IMG/VR virus record: IMGVR_UViG_3300020442_000784
Coordinates: 1 to 22,443 of that record
DNA: 22,443 nucleotides
Origin: a virus
Strand: one strand, 5' to 3'
A program made the translations under genes and the position numbers. Below, piece by piece: positions 6,008 through 12,249 of this stretch (the stretch's first letter is position 1; the number at the start of each line of letters is the position of its first letter). The notes beneath the pieces are model-generated. The model ran no database searches. It saw nothing but the letters and a program-made list of their open reading frames with translations, and was not told the DNA's origin.

Positions 6008-6016
6008 ACTATAGCA
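6008..6016 (-). promoter_or_regulatory. Extended -10 promoter (TGCTATAGT)
   Basis: TGC plus TATAGT, five of six -10 matches, with expected transcription start near 6001 and about a 17-base leader before the ATG at 5984. No -35 box. A short inverted repeat (GCTTTT/AAAAGC) lies between it and the upstream stop codon. Confidence 0.5.
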
Positions 6017-6044
6017 CGCTTTTGTTAGGAAAAGCCTACAAACA

Positions 6045-6338
6045 TCACTTCTTAACATAAGGATTTTCTATAGGTCCACCCATGTCAACCTTACCAGAGT
6101 CACCAGTGGGCAATTCAGTATAATCTACCCAATTCTTTCGGTTTTCAAGACCATTCATCAAATCAAGTAGATTGCCTGCACCCTTCGCACATGCTCGATA
6201 ATATAACATCTTACGACGCGCAACAGTACGAATTACACTGTAAATCTCATCTGGAGTACAATCTGATTCAAGTGCATCTTCTACAGCATCTTCTAATTGA
6301 CGAAGTGCGTAACTACTCTCTTCTGTCATTAAGTTCAT
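6045..6338 (-). CDS. Conserved small helical protein, unknown
   Basis: A 97-residue protein whose first half is a helical domain (SSYALRQLEDAVEDALESDC, then PDEIYSVIRTVARR), a pattern I associate with small uncharacterised cyanophage proteins. The second half is longer than in the short forms I recall and ends with Pro/Lys. ATG codons at 6338 and 6329 are both possible; either overlaps the upstream gene. No catalytic motif. Confidence 0.75.
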   Translation of the reverse strand: MNLMTEESSYALRQLEDAVEDALESDCTPDEIYSVIRTVARRKMLYYRACAKGAGNLLDLMNGLENRKNWVDYTELPTGDSGKVDMGGPIENPYVKK

Positions 6339-6489
6339 CCATTTTCAATGCAGTTTCAATCATAGCAGTAATTTCTTTGGATGTCAATCCATTTAAGAAA
6401 TTCCATTTAGGATCTTCTTTATCCCATTCTAATGTAAAGGAACCATCTTGATTCTGCTCTACAGTCAAAGAATCATCATTTACCATCAT
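6313..6489 (-). CDS. Conserved small phage protein (DGSFTLEWDKEDPKW type)
   Basis: A 58-residue protein with the stretch NQDGSFTLEWDKEDPKWNFL at about residues 13-32, which I recognise as typical of a tiny cyanophage family whose members end in a short helix. The start is set at the first ATG of GAATGATGG (6489), overlapping the upstream stop; an upstream TTG in frame is less likely. Probably a protein-binding beta-hairpin plus helix. Function unknown. Confidence 0.8.
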   Translation of the reverse strand: MMVNDDSLTVEQNQDGSFTLEWDKEDPKWNFLNGLTSKEITAMIETALKMDELNDRRE

Positions 6490-6803
6490 TCCCAAGGCAT
6501 GTTTTTAATTATTGATTGATTGGATGTATTGAGTCGATCAATAACAGACTCTTCAATGTTTGGGTACTGTTGATTGATCCAAGCAACTATATTATCCTTT
6601 GTAATATCAGAGTATGCAACAGGATCAGTGATATTATCAGTATTTAACTGTAGACTACCGCGAGTATAATACTCTGTTAATGCGACACCAGTTGTATTGA
6701 TGCCAGTAAGAGAATATCCAACCTCATATACAATATCAGGGTTCCCATCATGAATGGCATACTTTCTTAAATGACTGATTGTCCAGTCAAAGTGTGTGTT
6801 CAT
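6486..6803 (-). CDS. Conserved phage hypothetical protein
   Basis: A 105-residue protein. An AAGGGAA ribosome site precedes its ATG. The N-terminal FDWTISHLRKY followed by a beta region (IVYEVGYSLTG) resembles a short family shared by podoviruses and myoviruses of marine bacteria, with no known activity. The C-terminal part contains ITKDNIVAWINQQYPNIEES, which reads like a helix capped by a turn. The start lies within the end of the preceding gene (17-base overlap). Confidence 0.8.
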   Translation of the reverse strand: MNTHFDWTISHLRKYAIHDGNPDIVYEVGYSLTGINTTGVALTEYYTRGSLQLNTDNITDPVAYSDITKDNIVAWINQQYPNIEESVIDRLNTSNQSIIKNMPWE

Positions 6804-6933
6804 TTCCCTTCTTTTCCTCCGCTTTAATGAGTTTCCTGATCATTTTAACATACATCAACTCTTCTTTAGTGTACCAATCAGGATGTTTTTTAGCTCTTTT
6901 AATGATTAGTTTGGTTGCTTTCTTGTCTTTCAT
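6787..6933 (-). CDS. Very small basic helical protein (HPDWYTKEEL type)
   Basis: A 48-residue lysine-rich ORF. The core KKHPDWYTKEELMYVKMIRK (residues 16-35) matches a pattern I recall from mini-proteins of cyanomyoviruses, where P.-Y..EEL.Y is conserved. It overlaps the next gene by 17 bases and begins 3 bases after the upstream stop codon. Function unknown. Confidence 0.72.
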   Translation of the reverse strand: MKDKKATKLIIKRAKKHPDWYTKEELMYVKMIRKLIKAEEKKGNEHTL

Positions 6934-6936
6934 GGG

Positions 6937-7188
6937 TCATTCGGATTTGTCCCTTAACGACCTATTTAGATTATTGAGTTGATTTTGAACCTGAATCATC
7001 TCACTTTGCAGTCTTTCTACTCGTTCATTGGTAGTTTTCATATAATCATCTAAGATACTCTGAGTGTTGATGGATACCTTCACATCACTAGAGTCATACT
7101 TATCATCATTATATGGATACAAAATATCTGATAGGATTTCAGAACCCCACCAAAGATATTCACGAACGATATAGATTAACTTTTTCAT
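6937..7188 (-). CDS. Small protein with C-terminal coiled coil
   Basis: An 83-residue protein. The N-terminus (MKKLIYIVREYLWWGSEILS) is amphipathic and aromatic, and residues about 50-80 (ERVERLQSEMIQVQNQLNNL) form a clear coiled coil. The protein may oligomerise at a membrane surface. Its start overlaps the end of the ORF at 7160-7321. I do not recognise a family. Confidence 0.72.
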   Translation of the reverse strand: MKKLIYIVREYLWWGSEILSDILYPYNDDKYDSSDVKVSINTQSILDDYMKTTNERVERLQSEMIQVQNQLNNLNRSLRDKSE

Positions 7189-7321
7189 GAACCCATCTCT
7201 TTACTGATTGCCACCATGTAAGTTTAGATTGCTCATCACTTTTCACCCCTTTGTACATCCAGGGTTTGGGATTTGCTATCTTCCCCGACATTAACCTCTT
7301 TTTGAACTCCCCTTTGTCCAT
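7160..7321 (-). CDS. Small basic Trp-rich protein, unknown
   Basis: A 53-residue ORF beginning MDKGEFKKRLMSGKIANPKP, followed by WMYKG and a Trp-rich basic helix (LTWWQSVKRWVHEKV). The composition looks like a genuine protein. It overlaps a second ORF (7236-7382) by 86 bases in a different frame and the coiled-coil gene by 29 bases. No strong ribosome site is visible. Either this ORF, the other, or both are translated; I slightly favour this one for its composition. Confidence 0.5.
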   Translation of the reverse strand: MDKGEFKKRLMSGKIANPKPWMYKGVKSDEQSKLTWWQSVKRWVHEKVNLYRS

Positions 7322-7382
7322 TTTTACCGTACATCTTTTGATATTGATAGTTAGGTAAGTTATCTAAAAAATCGTGGTACAT
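7236..7382 (-). CDS. Small hydrophilic ORF, unknown
   Basis: A 48-residue ORF beginning MYHDFLDNLPNYQYQKMYGK with a charged Gln/Gly-rich tail. It starts 12 bases after the upstream stop, the usual spacing in this operon, with an AAGA ribosome-like site. More than half its length overlaps the ORF at 7160-7321. Unrecognised. Confidence 0.45.
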   Translation of the reverse strand: MYHDFLDNLPNYQYQKMYGKNGQRGVQKEVNVGEDSKSQTLDVQRGEK

Positions 7383-7394
7383 TGTCTTAAAAAT

Positions 7395-7952
7395 TTATAC
7401 ATTTGTCAGTTCTGGAAACCTTGTCACTCTAATATGATCTTCATATCGTTGCTGAATATCCTGACCAGCATCAAACCATGCTGCACAAGAACCAACAGTT
7501 TCTTTATATAAAGCATACCAACCTTCAGATTCCCTATCAGGTACGATTGGTGGTGGATTTTCTAAGTAACTAAAATGTGGAATTTGAGTTCCATCTTTTG
7601 ATCTATTAGTAGAGAAGTATTTGGAGTCTACCCATAGATCAACTCCACAAAGTTTAATACCTACAGAATGTACATATTTTCCATCTTTTTTCCAACAAAA
7701 AATCTTAGCATCCTTATCTAACTTATAGTTTCCTTGATCTAAAAGAAAGATGTTTGGATCAGCAAACATAGGACACTGATTATCAATTTCTTCTTGAGAT
7801 GGTTCATTATAATAAACAGTCCAAAGTGCTCCCCAATGTTGAGGATAATCACTCATAGAATGTTCATAAGATGTATACGCATCAGGATCAAAGTTTTGGG
7901 GTTTACCCCACTCAAACCAAGTCCGTGAAATATATTCAAACCAAGTTTGCAT
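7395..7952 (-). CDS. Hypothetical protein, Trp/Tyr-rich
   Basis: A 185-residue protein unusually rich in tryptophan and tyrosine (TWFEYISRTWFEWG at the start, DLWVDSKYF and EGWYALYKE later). The content suggests a compact beta-rich fold with many aromatic side chains. No known motif, signal peptide or membrane helix is visible. It overlaps the upstream small gene by 17 bases. It is the largest unassigned protein of this block. Confidence 0.75.
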   Translation of the reverse strand: MQTWFEYISRTWFEWGKPQNFDPDAYTSYEHSMSDYPQHWGALWTVYYNEPSQEEIDNQCPMFADPNIFLLDQGNYKLDKDAKIFCWKKDGKYVHSVGIKLCGVDLWVDSKYFSTNRSKDGTQIPHFSYLENPPPIVPDRESEGWYALYKETVGSCAAWFDAGQDIQQRYEDHIRVTRFPELTNV

Positions 7953-8103
7953 CGAATTTCTCCATCATACTCAATAAAGTTGCAAAAGGGATCCATGCAG
8001 GTTCTTCATTGGCAAACTGAACTTGAACTTCAGTAATAACTTCTTGAAGATCTTTTCGATAAGTCTCCCTAGTGTTTTTTATATATGAAACTGGATTAGT
8101 CAT
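7936..8103 (-). CDS. Small helical protein, unknown
   Basis: A 55-residue ORF (MTNPVSYIKNTRETYRKDLQ start) that overlaps the upstream stop by ATGA and the downstream gene by 17 bases. The predicted protein is an amphipathic helix, a Pro-Trp turn (EEPAWIPF) and a second helix. This compact design is typical of translated phage mini-genes. Unrecognised. Confidence 0.65.
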   Translation of the reverse strand: MTNPVSYIKNTRETYRKDLQEVITEVQVQFANEEPAWIPFATLLSMMEKFDANLV

Positions 8104-8342
8104 TTAATAATTTTTTCGTTTTTCAAATAATTTAGAGTTTCTTTTAGTCCACCAATATGTTTAAATCCAACATTAACTTGTGGATATTCTGCTTCATTGC
8201 CAAACTCAGCAACAAAACCTTTTTGTGTAAAATGATGATTTAATTTATATACTTGAATCTGAAAGTTAAGTGTTTCTAACAGATTCTTAGCGCGTTCACA
8301 CTCTTGATTGCCGTTTGAATACAAGACAACAGTGCCCATCAT
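8100..8342 (-). CDS. Glutaredoxin-like protein with altered active site
   Basis: An 80-residue thioredoxin-fold protein. Supporting features are the first strand and turn (VVLYSNGNQECERAKNLL), the cis-proline (YPQVNVG, Pro54) and the GG turn (IGGLKE, 64-65) used by glutaredoxins to hold glutathione. A normal glutaredoxin has CPxC; here the aligned positions read N12-Q-E-C15, so the first nucleophilic cysteine is missing and Cys15 is the only cysteine. Classical disulfide reduction for ribonucleotide reductase is therefore doubtful; it may act as a binding protein. A GGAG ribosome site precedes the start. A second ATG follows at once. Confidence 0.85.
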   Translation of the reverse strand: MMGTVVLYSNGNQECERAKNLLETLNFQIQVYKLNHHFTQKGFVAEFGNEAEYPQVNVGFKHIGGLKETLNYLKNEKIIK

Positions 8343-8494
8343 TCTTTCTCCGTATATACGATTGAAATTTTTCTTTGTTCTTGACCTTTATAGTCAACCA
8401 AAAGAGAGTGATGAACTTCTGCATCAAGGAGTTCAGCAATCTTCTCTACCAAGTTATTTACTATATTCAGTTCGGTTACCTTTTTGCCAGTCAT
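8339..8494 (-). CDS. Small protein, unknown
   Basis: A 51-residue ORF (MTGKKVTELNIVNNLVEKIA start) with a helix then a beta hairpin (HHSLLVDYKGQEQRKISIVY). It ends in a GAATGATGG junction with the glutaredoxin-like gene. It overlaps the upstream gene by 41 bases if the ATG at 8494 is used; no ribosome site is clear there, so an internal non-ATG start is possible. Unrecognised. Confidence 0.55.
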   Translation of the reverse strand: MTGKKVTELNIVNNLVEKIAELLDAEVHHSLLVDYKGQEQRKISIVYTEKE

Positions 8495-8594
8495 CAATTT
8501 GTTCTTGTGTTGGGACAATAATTCTGAAGGCGAGTCCTTCTTCTTCAAACTCACGATTCATTTCCTCGTAAGTTTCTGGTGTAATCTTAGTCAC
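8454..8594 (-). CDS. Small acidic protein, probable GTG start
   Basis: A 46-residue acidic protein (TYEEMNREFEEEGLAFRIIV, then PTQEQIDDWQKG). The GTG at 8594 has GGAG six bases upstream and overlaps the stop of the preceding gene; the first ATG, at 8561, has GAGG too close to it. A longer reading from 8690 would overlap the upstream gene by 104 bases. Unrecognised. Confidence 0.62.
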   Translation of the reverse strand: MTKITPETYEEMNREFEEEGLAFRIIVPTQEQIDDWQKGNRTEYSK

Positions 8595-8901
8595 GCTGTC
8601 TCCAATCGTCAGGTTTATCTCTTTGGAACCAATCTTTAATATCTTCTGCACCATCAAATCCCGTTTTATAATTGGATGGGTCGGGATCACCTAGTCCCAT
8701 CCTATTCATAAAATCATCAATACTGCCCTCTTCAATATCTTGAGCAGCGTGGCGTCTTGCTTTATTCAACCAATCTCTAGCAGTAGTGTGACGCTTAGCA
8801 AGTTTCTCTGCCCAGATCATATCTTCCAGAGGAACTTCTTCTTTATTTGCAATACAAGTGCAGATAGACTCAAGACGAAGTCGGTAAGCAGTAGATAGCA
8901 T
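8587..8901 (-). CDS. Conserved cyanophage-type hypothetical protein
   Basis: A 104-residue protein: an N-terminal helical segment MLSTAYRLRLESICTCIANK, then EDMIWAEKLAKRHTTAR and a C-terminal GLGDPDPSNYKTGFDGAED region ending DDWRQRD. I recall closely similar small proteins in Synechococcus and Prochlorococcus myoviruses, one of the better clues to phage type in this window. No enzyme motif is present. Three cysteines or fewer make metal binding unlikely. It begins just after the preceding gene's stop. Confidence 0.85.
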   Translation of the reverse strand: MLSTAYRLRLESICTCIANKEEVPLEDMIWAEKLAKRHTTARDWLNKARRHAAQDIEEGSIDDFMNRMGLGDPDPSNYKTGFDGAEDIKDWFQRDKPDDWRQRD

Positions 8902-8902
8902 A

Positions 8903-9097
8903 TTAGTCTCTTAGTTTTAACTCTAGGTCTTCGAGTTTGTGATACTCAGCATGTGCTCGTTCTTGACGAACACACACAATATCCAGAATGTCCTTGACGA
9001 TTACTTCATTATCAACATAATCATCCAAATACTTATCGATTGCCTCTTTCAAGTATCGATACCTATGCCATTCTGGACTATACGGTTTGTAAGCCAT
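8903..9097 (-). CDS. Conserved small phage protein (MAYKPYSPEWHR type)
   Basis: A 64-residue protein with the N-terminus MAYKPYSPEWHRYRYLKEAI, a start I associate with a tiny conserved family of cyanomyoviruses, followed by helices ending LEDLELKLRD. It is the first gene behind the consensus sigma-70 promoter at 9122-9150, so it and the following genes are probably expressed early. Function unknown. Confidence 0.82.
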   Translation of the reverse strand: MAYKPYSPEWHRYRYLKEAIDKYLDDYVDNEVIVKDILDIVCVRQERAHAEYHKLEDLELKLRD

Positions 9098-9121
9098 GAT
9101 GTATTGGTGTTTTATAACCTG

Positions 9122-9150
9122 ATCATACTACTATTTACCCCTATTGTCAA
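9122..9150 (-). promoter_or_regulatory. Consensus sigma-70 promoter (TTGACA-17-TATGAT)
   Basis: A perfect TTGACA (9145-9150), a 17-base spacer and TATGAT (9122-9127) stand in the gap between purN and the gene starting at 9097. The expected transcription start is near 9115, leaving about 18 bases of leader. This is the form of an early phage promoter used by host RNA polymerase. Confidence 0.85.
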
Positions 9151-9157
9151 CTCCACA

Positions 9158-9682
9158 TTAACGAAGTAAATCAATAGCTTTGGGTAAAATTTCATACTCT
9201 GCAAGTTGTATTCTTCTTGTAAGAGTCTTTACATCATCATCTTCAAGAATAGGAACTGCTTTCTGTATAATGATAGGTCCACTATCAAGTTCTTCACTTA
9301 CAAAGTGAACCGTGCAACCAGTTTCACTATCATTTGCTTCCATTGCTTGTTCAATAGCATGGAGACCTTTATATTTTGGCAACAATGATGGATGAACATT
9401 GATAATCCTATCAGGAAAGGCATTTATCAATTTTGGTGATACAATTCTCATCCATCCTGCAAGAACTACAAGTTCAACACCCCAAGCTTGAAGTAAACTG
9501 ATAATCTCAAACTCATTCTTAGATTTTAAGTGACAGTTTGGGATACCAAGTTTATCTGCTCTCTTATGAGCACCACACTTTGATTTGTTGTAGATCATAA
9601 CTACAACTTCATCGCGTTTACAGGTTCTTACAATGTTCTCAAAGTTAGAACCATTTCCAGAACAAAGTACACCTATCCTCAT
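9158..9682 (-). CDS. purN: Phosphoribosylglycinamide formyltransferase
   Basis: A 174-residue PurN enzyme, which transfers a formyl group from 10-formyl-tetrahydrofolate to GAR in purine synthesis. Visible landmarks: CSGNGSNF (7-14) for the phosphate site, LAGWMRI (74-80), the catalytic Asn95 and His97 in NVHPSLLP, and the catalytic Asp133 in ELDSGP. Bacterial PurN is about 200 residues, so this version is trimmed, mainly at the C-terminus, but keeps every catalytic residue. purN is a known auxiliary metabolic gene of cyanophages, thought to boost purine supply for phage DNA. It overlaps the upstream gene by ATGA. Confidence 0.95.
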   Translation of the reverse strand: MRIGVLCSGNGSNFENIVRTCKRDEVVVMIYNKSKCGAHKRADKLGIPNCHLKSKNEFEIISLLQAWGVELVVLAGWMRIVSPKLINAFPDRIINVHPSLLPKYKGLHAIEQAMEANDSETGCTVHFVSEELDSGPIIIQKAVPILEDDDVKTLTRRIQLAEYEILPKAIDLLR

Positions 9683-9882
9683 TGGTGGGGATTATGTAAA
9701 TGTGCAACATAGTCCATGATTTGACTACGAATTTCCATTAGTTCATAATAACAATGTTGATTGTGAGCACAAGAACGGAGATCACTATCTGGTTTGATGA
9801 CAGACTCTAGGAACAATGCCTTTGCTCTGTACCACTTTTCACCCTTAGTTTCAACTCCTTGAACCGAGTTCTGATCTTTCAT
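9679..9882 (-). CDS. Small helical protein, unknown
   Basis: A 67-residue protein with an Arg/Lys-rich middle (EKWYRAKALFLESVIKP), two cysteines (CAHNQHC) and a helical C-terminus. CxxxxxC with histidines might coordinate a metal, but this is weak. It lies between a lysine-rich gene and purN, overlapping each by 4 bases. Unrecognised. Confidence 0.72.
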   Translation of the reverse strand: MKDQNSVQGVETKGEKWYRAKALFLESVIKPDSDLRSCAHNQHCYYELMEIRSQIMDYVAHLHNPHQ

Positions 9883-10136
9883 TTTTTCTTACGGCGCTTC
9901 TTACCAGCGGAAATTTGTTTCTTTATGTATGTAAGTGCAGAACTATAATTTCTTGCAGTATGCACTACTTTTCCGTTGTTAATAATCACCAATTTTGCAT
10001 CACTATTGCCAAATGGAACTGCTGCCCATTGACCATCTTTAGTGACATATCCATCAGGATCACCAACAACGGGACTCAGTAATTTTCGATTTTGAGGTTT
10101 ATAGAATTTACGATAATCTTCAGGACTTTGACTCAT
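9879..10136 (-). CDS. Small basic protein with poly-Lys tail
   Basis: An 85-residue protein (MSQSPEDYRKFYKPQNRKLL start). A beta-rich central region (DGQWAAVPFGNSDAKLVIIN) is followed by a helix and an extremely basic C-terminus KKRRKKK. That tail suggests nucleic-acid or polymerase binding, an inference only. The ATG at 10136 is chosen over a GTG at 10160, which has no properly spaced ribosome site and doubles the overlap with the gene upstream. Confidence 0.7.
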   Translation of the reverse strand: MSQSPEDYRKFYKPQNRKLLSPVVGDPDGYVTKDGQWAAVPFGNSDAKLVIINNGKVVHTARNYSSALTYIKKQISAGKKRRKKK

Positions 10137-10458
10137 AAGGATGTGCTGGTTTGAACTCACCTTCAGGGAAAGGTTGTGTCTTACTTAGATCCCTACGACC
10201 TTGGTTCTTGATGACAATAAAAGCATCTTTGTTATACTTGCGTGTTCCTTTAGGTGACTGCCACTTCTTATTGTAGACTTCACCAACATCAATACCAGAG
10301 ACTTGAGTGCCACCAATTTCAACAGTCACATCATCATAACAATCCCATCCAAGTTGTGAAATAATCTCTTGAAGTTGTTCTACAAGACCTTGATTGCAGA
10401 CTGCCATTGCTTTACGCTTTGATGTAATTTCAGACATGGTTTCTTCTTTGATTTTCAT
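10120..10458 (-). CDS. Hypothetical protein
   Basis: A 112-residue protein. A GAGG ribosome site seven bases before the ATG at 10458 supports this start. A helix (NQGLVEQLQEIISQL) precedes a beta-rich region (VTVEIGGTQVSGIDVGEVYN) and a basic stretch (KKWQSPKGTRKYNKD). The arrangement could fit a small nucleic-acid-binding protein, but no known family is recognised. It begins one base after the stop of the mini-gene upstream. Confidence 0.72.
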   Translation of the reverse strand: MKIKEETMSEITSKRKAMAVCNQGLVEQLQEIISQLGWDCYDDVTVEIGGTQVSGIDVGEVYNKKWQSPKGTRKYNKDAFIVIKNQGRRDLSKTQPFPEGEFKPAHPYESKS

Positions 10459-10459
10459 T

Positions 10460-10600
10460 TCAATACCTCACATCAGAGGATAGAACTTCTGCACCAGGGT
10501 TTCGTGCAAGTGCAACGCTTTCAGCGTAATACGGATCGTCGGTATGAACGGTTTCCTTGATGATGTAACCGTTTTTTTGAAGTTTTACGATGCAGCGCAT
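10460..10600 (-). CDS. Conserved mini-protein (46 residues)
   Basis: A 46-residue ORF reading MRCIVKLQKNGYIIKETVHT then DDPYYAESVALARNPGAEVL and a short tail. Strand-strand-helix-strand patterning with an A.AR-NPGA stretch resembles small cyanophage proteins that I recall as often adjacent to tail or regulatory genes. It lies behind the TATAAT at 10622-10627 and leads the operon running to purN. Function unknown. Confidence 0.75.
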   Translation of the reverse strand: MRCIVKLQKNGYIIKETVHTDDPYYAESVALARNPGAEVLSSDVRY

Positions 10601-10621
10601 AGATTTTTTGCTGATACAGTT

Positions 10622-10627
10622 ATTATA
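10622..10627 (-). promoter_or_regulatory. Candidate -10 element (TATAAT)
   Basis: A perfect TATAAT in the untranslated gap, about 22 bases before the ATG at 10600. No -35 or TG extension. It overlaps one arm of an inverted repeat (AACCGA ... TCGGTT) that spans the gap. Confidence 0.5.
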
Positions 10628-10664
10628 ACCGATTCAGGGTAGGAAGTACAGGGTTTGTGTCGGT

Positions 10665-11054
10665 TCAATCACTGGCATACTGATAGAGAAAACCATCATC
10701 TGTAGTGTAATGAACTTTCTTAACTCCCGCCTCTTTCAATGCGAGAGCGCAAACAGGACAAGGCTTTGCATTTCTTAGTTCTTCACCAGAATGACCACCT
10801 AATCTTGCAACTACAATCGTGTCACATTCACTTCTACACTTTACAAGTGCAGCAATCTCTGCATGAAGATAAATCTTCTCAGGTCTTCCTGCACGAACTG
10901 CAAATGATGCTTGCAGTGGATGTGATTTTGTTTCAAGATTAGTTGCTGAGACTACAACTTTACTTTTATTGAGAAGAATAGCACCAACCTGCTTCTTGGA
11001 TGGTGATGATCTTGCAACCTGAAGGACATGCTCATAAATGTTATCAGACAGCAT
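10665..11054 (-). CDS. Cytidine/deoxycytidylate deaminase-family protein
   Basis: A 129-residue zinc-dependent deaminase. HAE at residues 64-66 (zinc His, proton-shuttling Glu) and PCPVC at 98-102 (two zinc Cys) are complete. The substrate-facing region is short: the protein is smaller than T4 dCMP deaminase (193 residues) and lacks a visible dCTP-binding insertion, so it could act on cytidine, dCMP or a modified nucleobase. In a phage it would most simply serve pyrimidine deoxynucleotide supply. Its start overlaps the helicase stop (TGATG), so the two are probably translated together. Confidence 0.88.
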   Translation of the reverse strand: MLSDNIYEHVLQVARSSPSKKQVGAILLNKSKVVVSATNLETKSHPLQASFAVRAGRPEKIYLHAEIAALVKCRSECDTIVVARLGGHSGEELRNAKPCPVCALALKEAGVKKVHYTTDDGFLYQYASD

Positions 11055-12214
11055 CAGCGGCGCACCACAGAAACAGCAGGTTCACCTTTGTAGAAGACAG
11101 TATTCACAACTGCCTGAACGCTCTTAGCAGTGCTGATGCCCACTTTATCGGCAACAGGTACACAAACCAACCCAAAGGTTTTCTCAGCGCCTCCCAGGCG
11201 GATTACACGCCCGATTGATTGGGAGATACCAATATAATCCATGTTACGCATGAAAAGAACTGCTTCCAATCCTTTGACATTCATACCTTCAGAAAGGATA
11301 GAATGATGCATCACAACAAATCTTTTGTTGTCACGACCCCAAGCGTTCAGTGTGTTGAAGAACTGCTCACGGGTAACTTTCTGCCCGTTGATGATTGCAC
11401 CAGTTTTACTGGTGATATACATCCAGTTGTAACCACGCTGCTCCAGTTGCATCGTGAAGTCAGATTGAGTGGTAAGTTGCACAATCTGCTTAGTGGATCG
11501 TGCAGCAATCAGAATCTTATCCAGTGAGTTGTCATCAATGGTATCCAGAAGATTCTGACTATCAGATTGCTTGAAATCACCCTGAGGGAGCTCCTTCACA
11601 ACAACTTTAGGAGGAAGGATGTAACCTTGCTCAACCAGTTTAGGTGCAGGAACATTGCAGATTACCTGCCCATAAACAGCACCATCATTCATCCCAGGTT
11701 TGAAGACGGTAACAGAGTGTTTAGGAGTAGCAGTGAAAAAATAGCAGCGATCAGCGTCAGAAGAAAAATGTTCAGTGGCAGGGAAGAAATTACGCTTGAC
11801 AGAATTGTGCGCTTCATCAAAATAAATTGTATCAACATGAATACCTGACTCTTGAATACGATTCAGAGAGTTGTAGGTAGTAAAGATTAGTTGATTGCGA
11901 TATGCTTGGCGATGCCAATTAGCAATCAATGCAGGTTTAGTGCTGCTGAAGTGCTCAGTTTCACCACTGTGAACATGATAAACAGCAGCATTAGTGATAA
12001 CATCCAGAAACTCCTTACAGAGTTGTTCTGCCAGCAGAATACGAGGAGCAACCACAACAATAGTGGTAGATCCCTCACGATCAAACTGTTGCTTTGCATC
12101 AGTGATCATGGCAAGAGTTTTACCACCACCAGTAGGGATGATGACCTGACCCTTTTCATACTTCTGCATCGCTGCCAAAGCATCCTGCTGATGGGGGCGA
12201 AGTGTGATGGTCAA
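11054..12214 (-). CDS. Superfamily 2 DEAD/DEAH-type helicase
   Basis: A 386-residue SF2 helicase: LRPHQ near residue 5 (Q-motif-like), PTGGGKT 27-33 (Walker A), DEAH 133-136, TAT 161-163, and QSIGRVIR 332-339 (motif VI). Both RecA-like domains are present; there is no room for an extra N-terminal DNA-binding domain as in T4 UvsW (about 500 residues), so I leave the symbol blank. It may unwind DNA or R-loops during replication or repair, or be a ResIII-type translocase. The start is TTG at 12214 with AGGA seven bases upstream; the first ATG, at residue 16, would remove the LRPHQ motif. Confidence 0.9.
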   Translation of the reverse strand: MTITLRPHQQDALAAMQKYEKGQVIIPTGGGKTLAMITDAKQQFDREGSTTIVVVAPRILLAEQLCKEFLDVITNAAVYHVHSGETEHFSSTKPALIANWHRQAYRNQLIFTTYNSLNRIQESGIHVDTIYFDEAHNSVKRNFFPATEHFSSDADRCYFFTATPKHSVTVFKPGMNDGAVYGQVICNVPAPKLVEQGYILPPKVVVKELPQGDFKQSDSQNLLDTIDDNSLDKILIAARSTKQIVQLTTQSDFTMQLEQRGYNWMYITSKTGAIINGQKVTREQFFNTLNAWGRDNKRFVVMHHSILSEGMNVKGLEAVLFMRNMDYIGISQSIGRVIRLGGAEKTFGLVCVPVADKVGISTAKSVQAVVNTVFYKGEPAVSVVRR

Positions 12215-12240
12215 GTGTTTGTCCTGTTCAGTATGGAGTA

Positions 12241-12249
12241 ATTATAGCA
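12241..12249 (-). promoter_or_regulatory. Extended -10 promoter (TGCTATAAT)
   Basis: TGC plus perfect TATAAT directly after the terminator hairpin at 12250-12282. The start site near 12234 leaves a 20-base leader carrying AGGA ahead of the TTG start of the helicase. No -35 box. Confidence 0.65.

Noticed and set aside
7391-7398. TATAAATT as a late promoter.
   Set aside because: The last base differs from the late consensus, and it overlaps the end of the preceding gene in AT-rich DNA.
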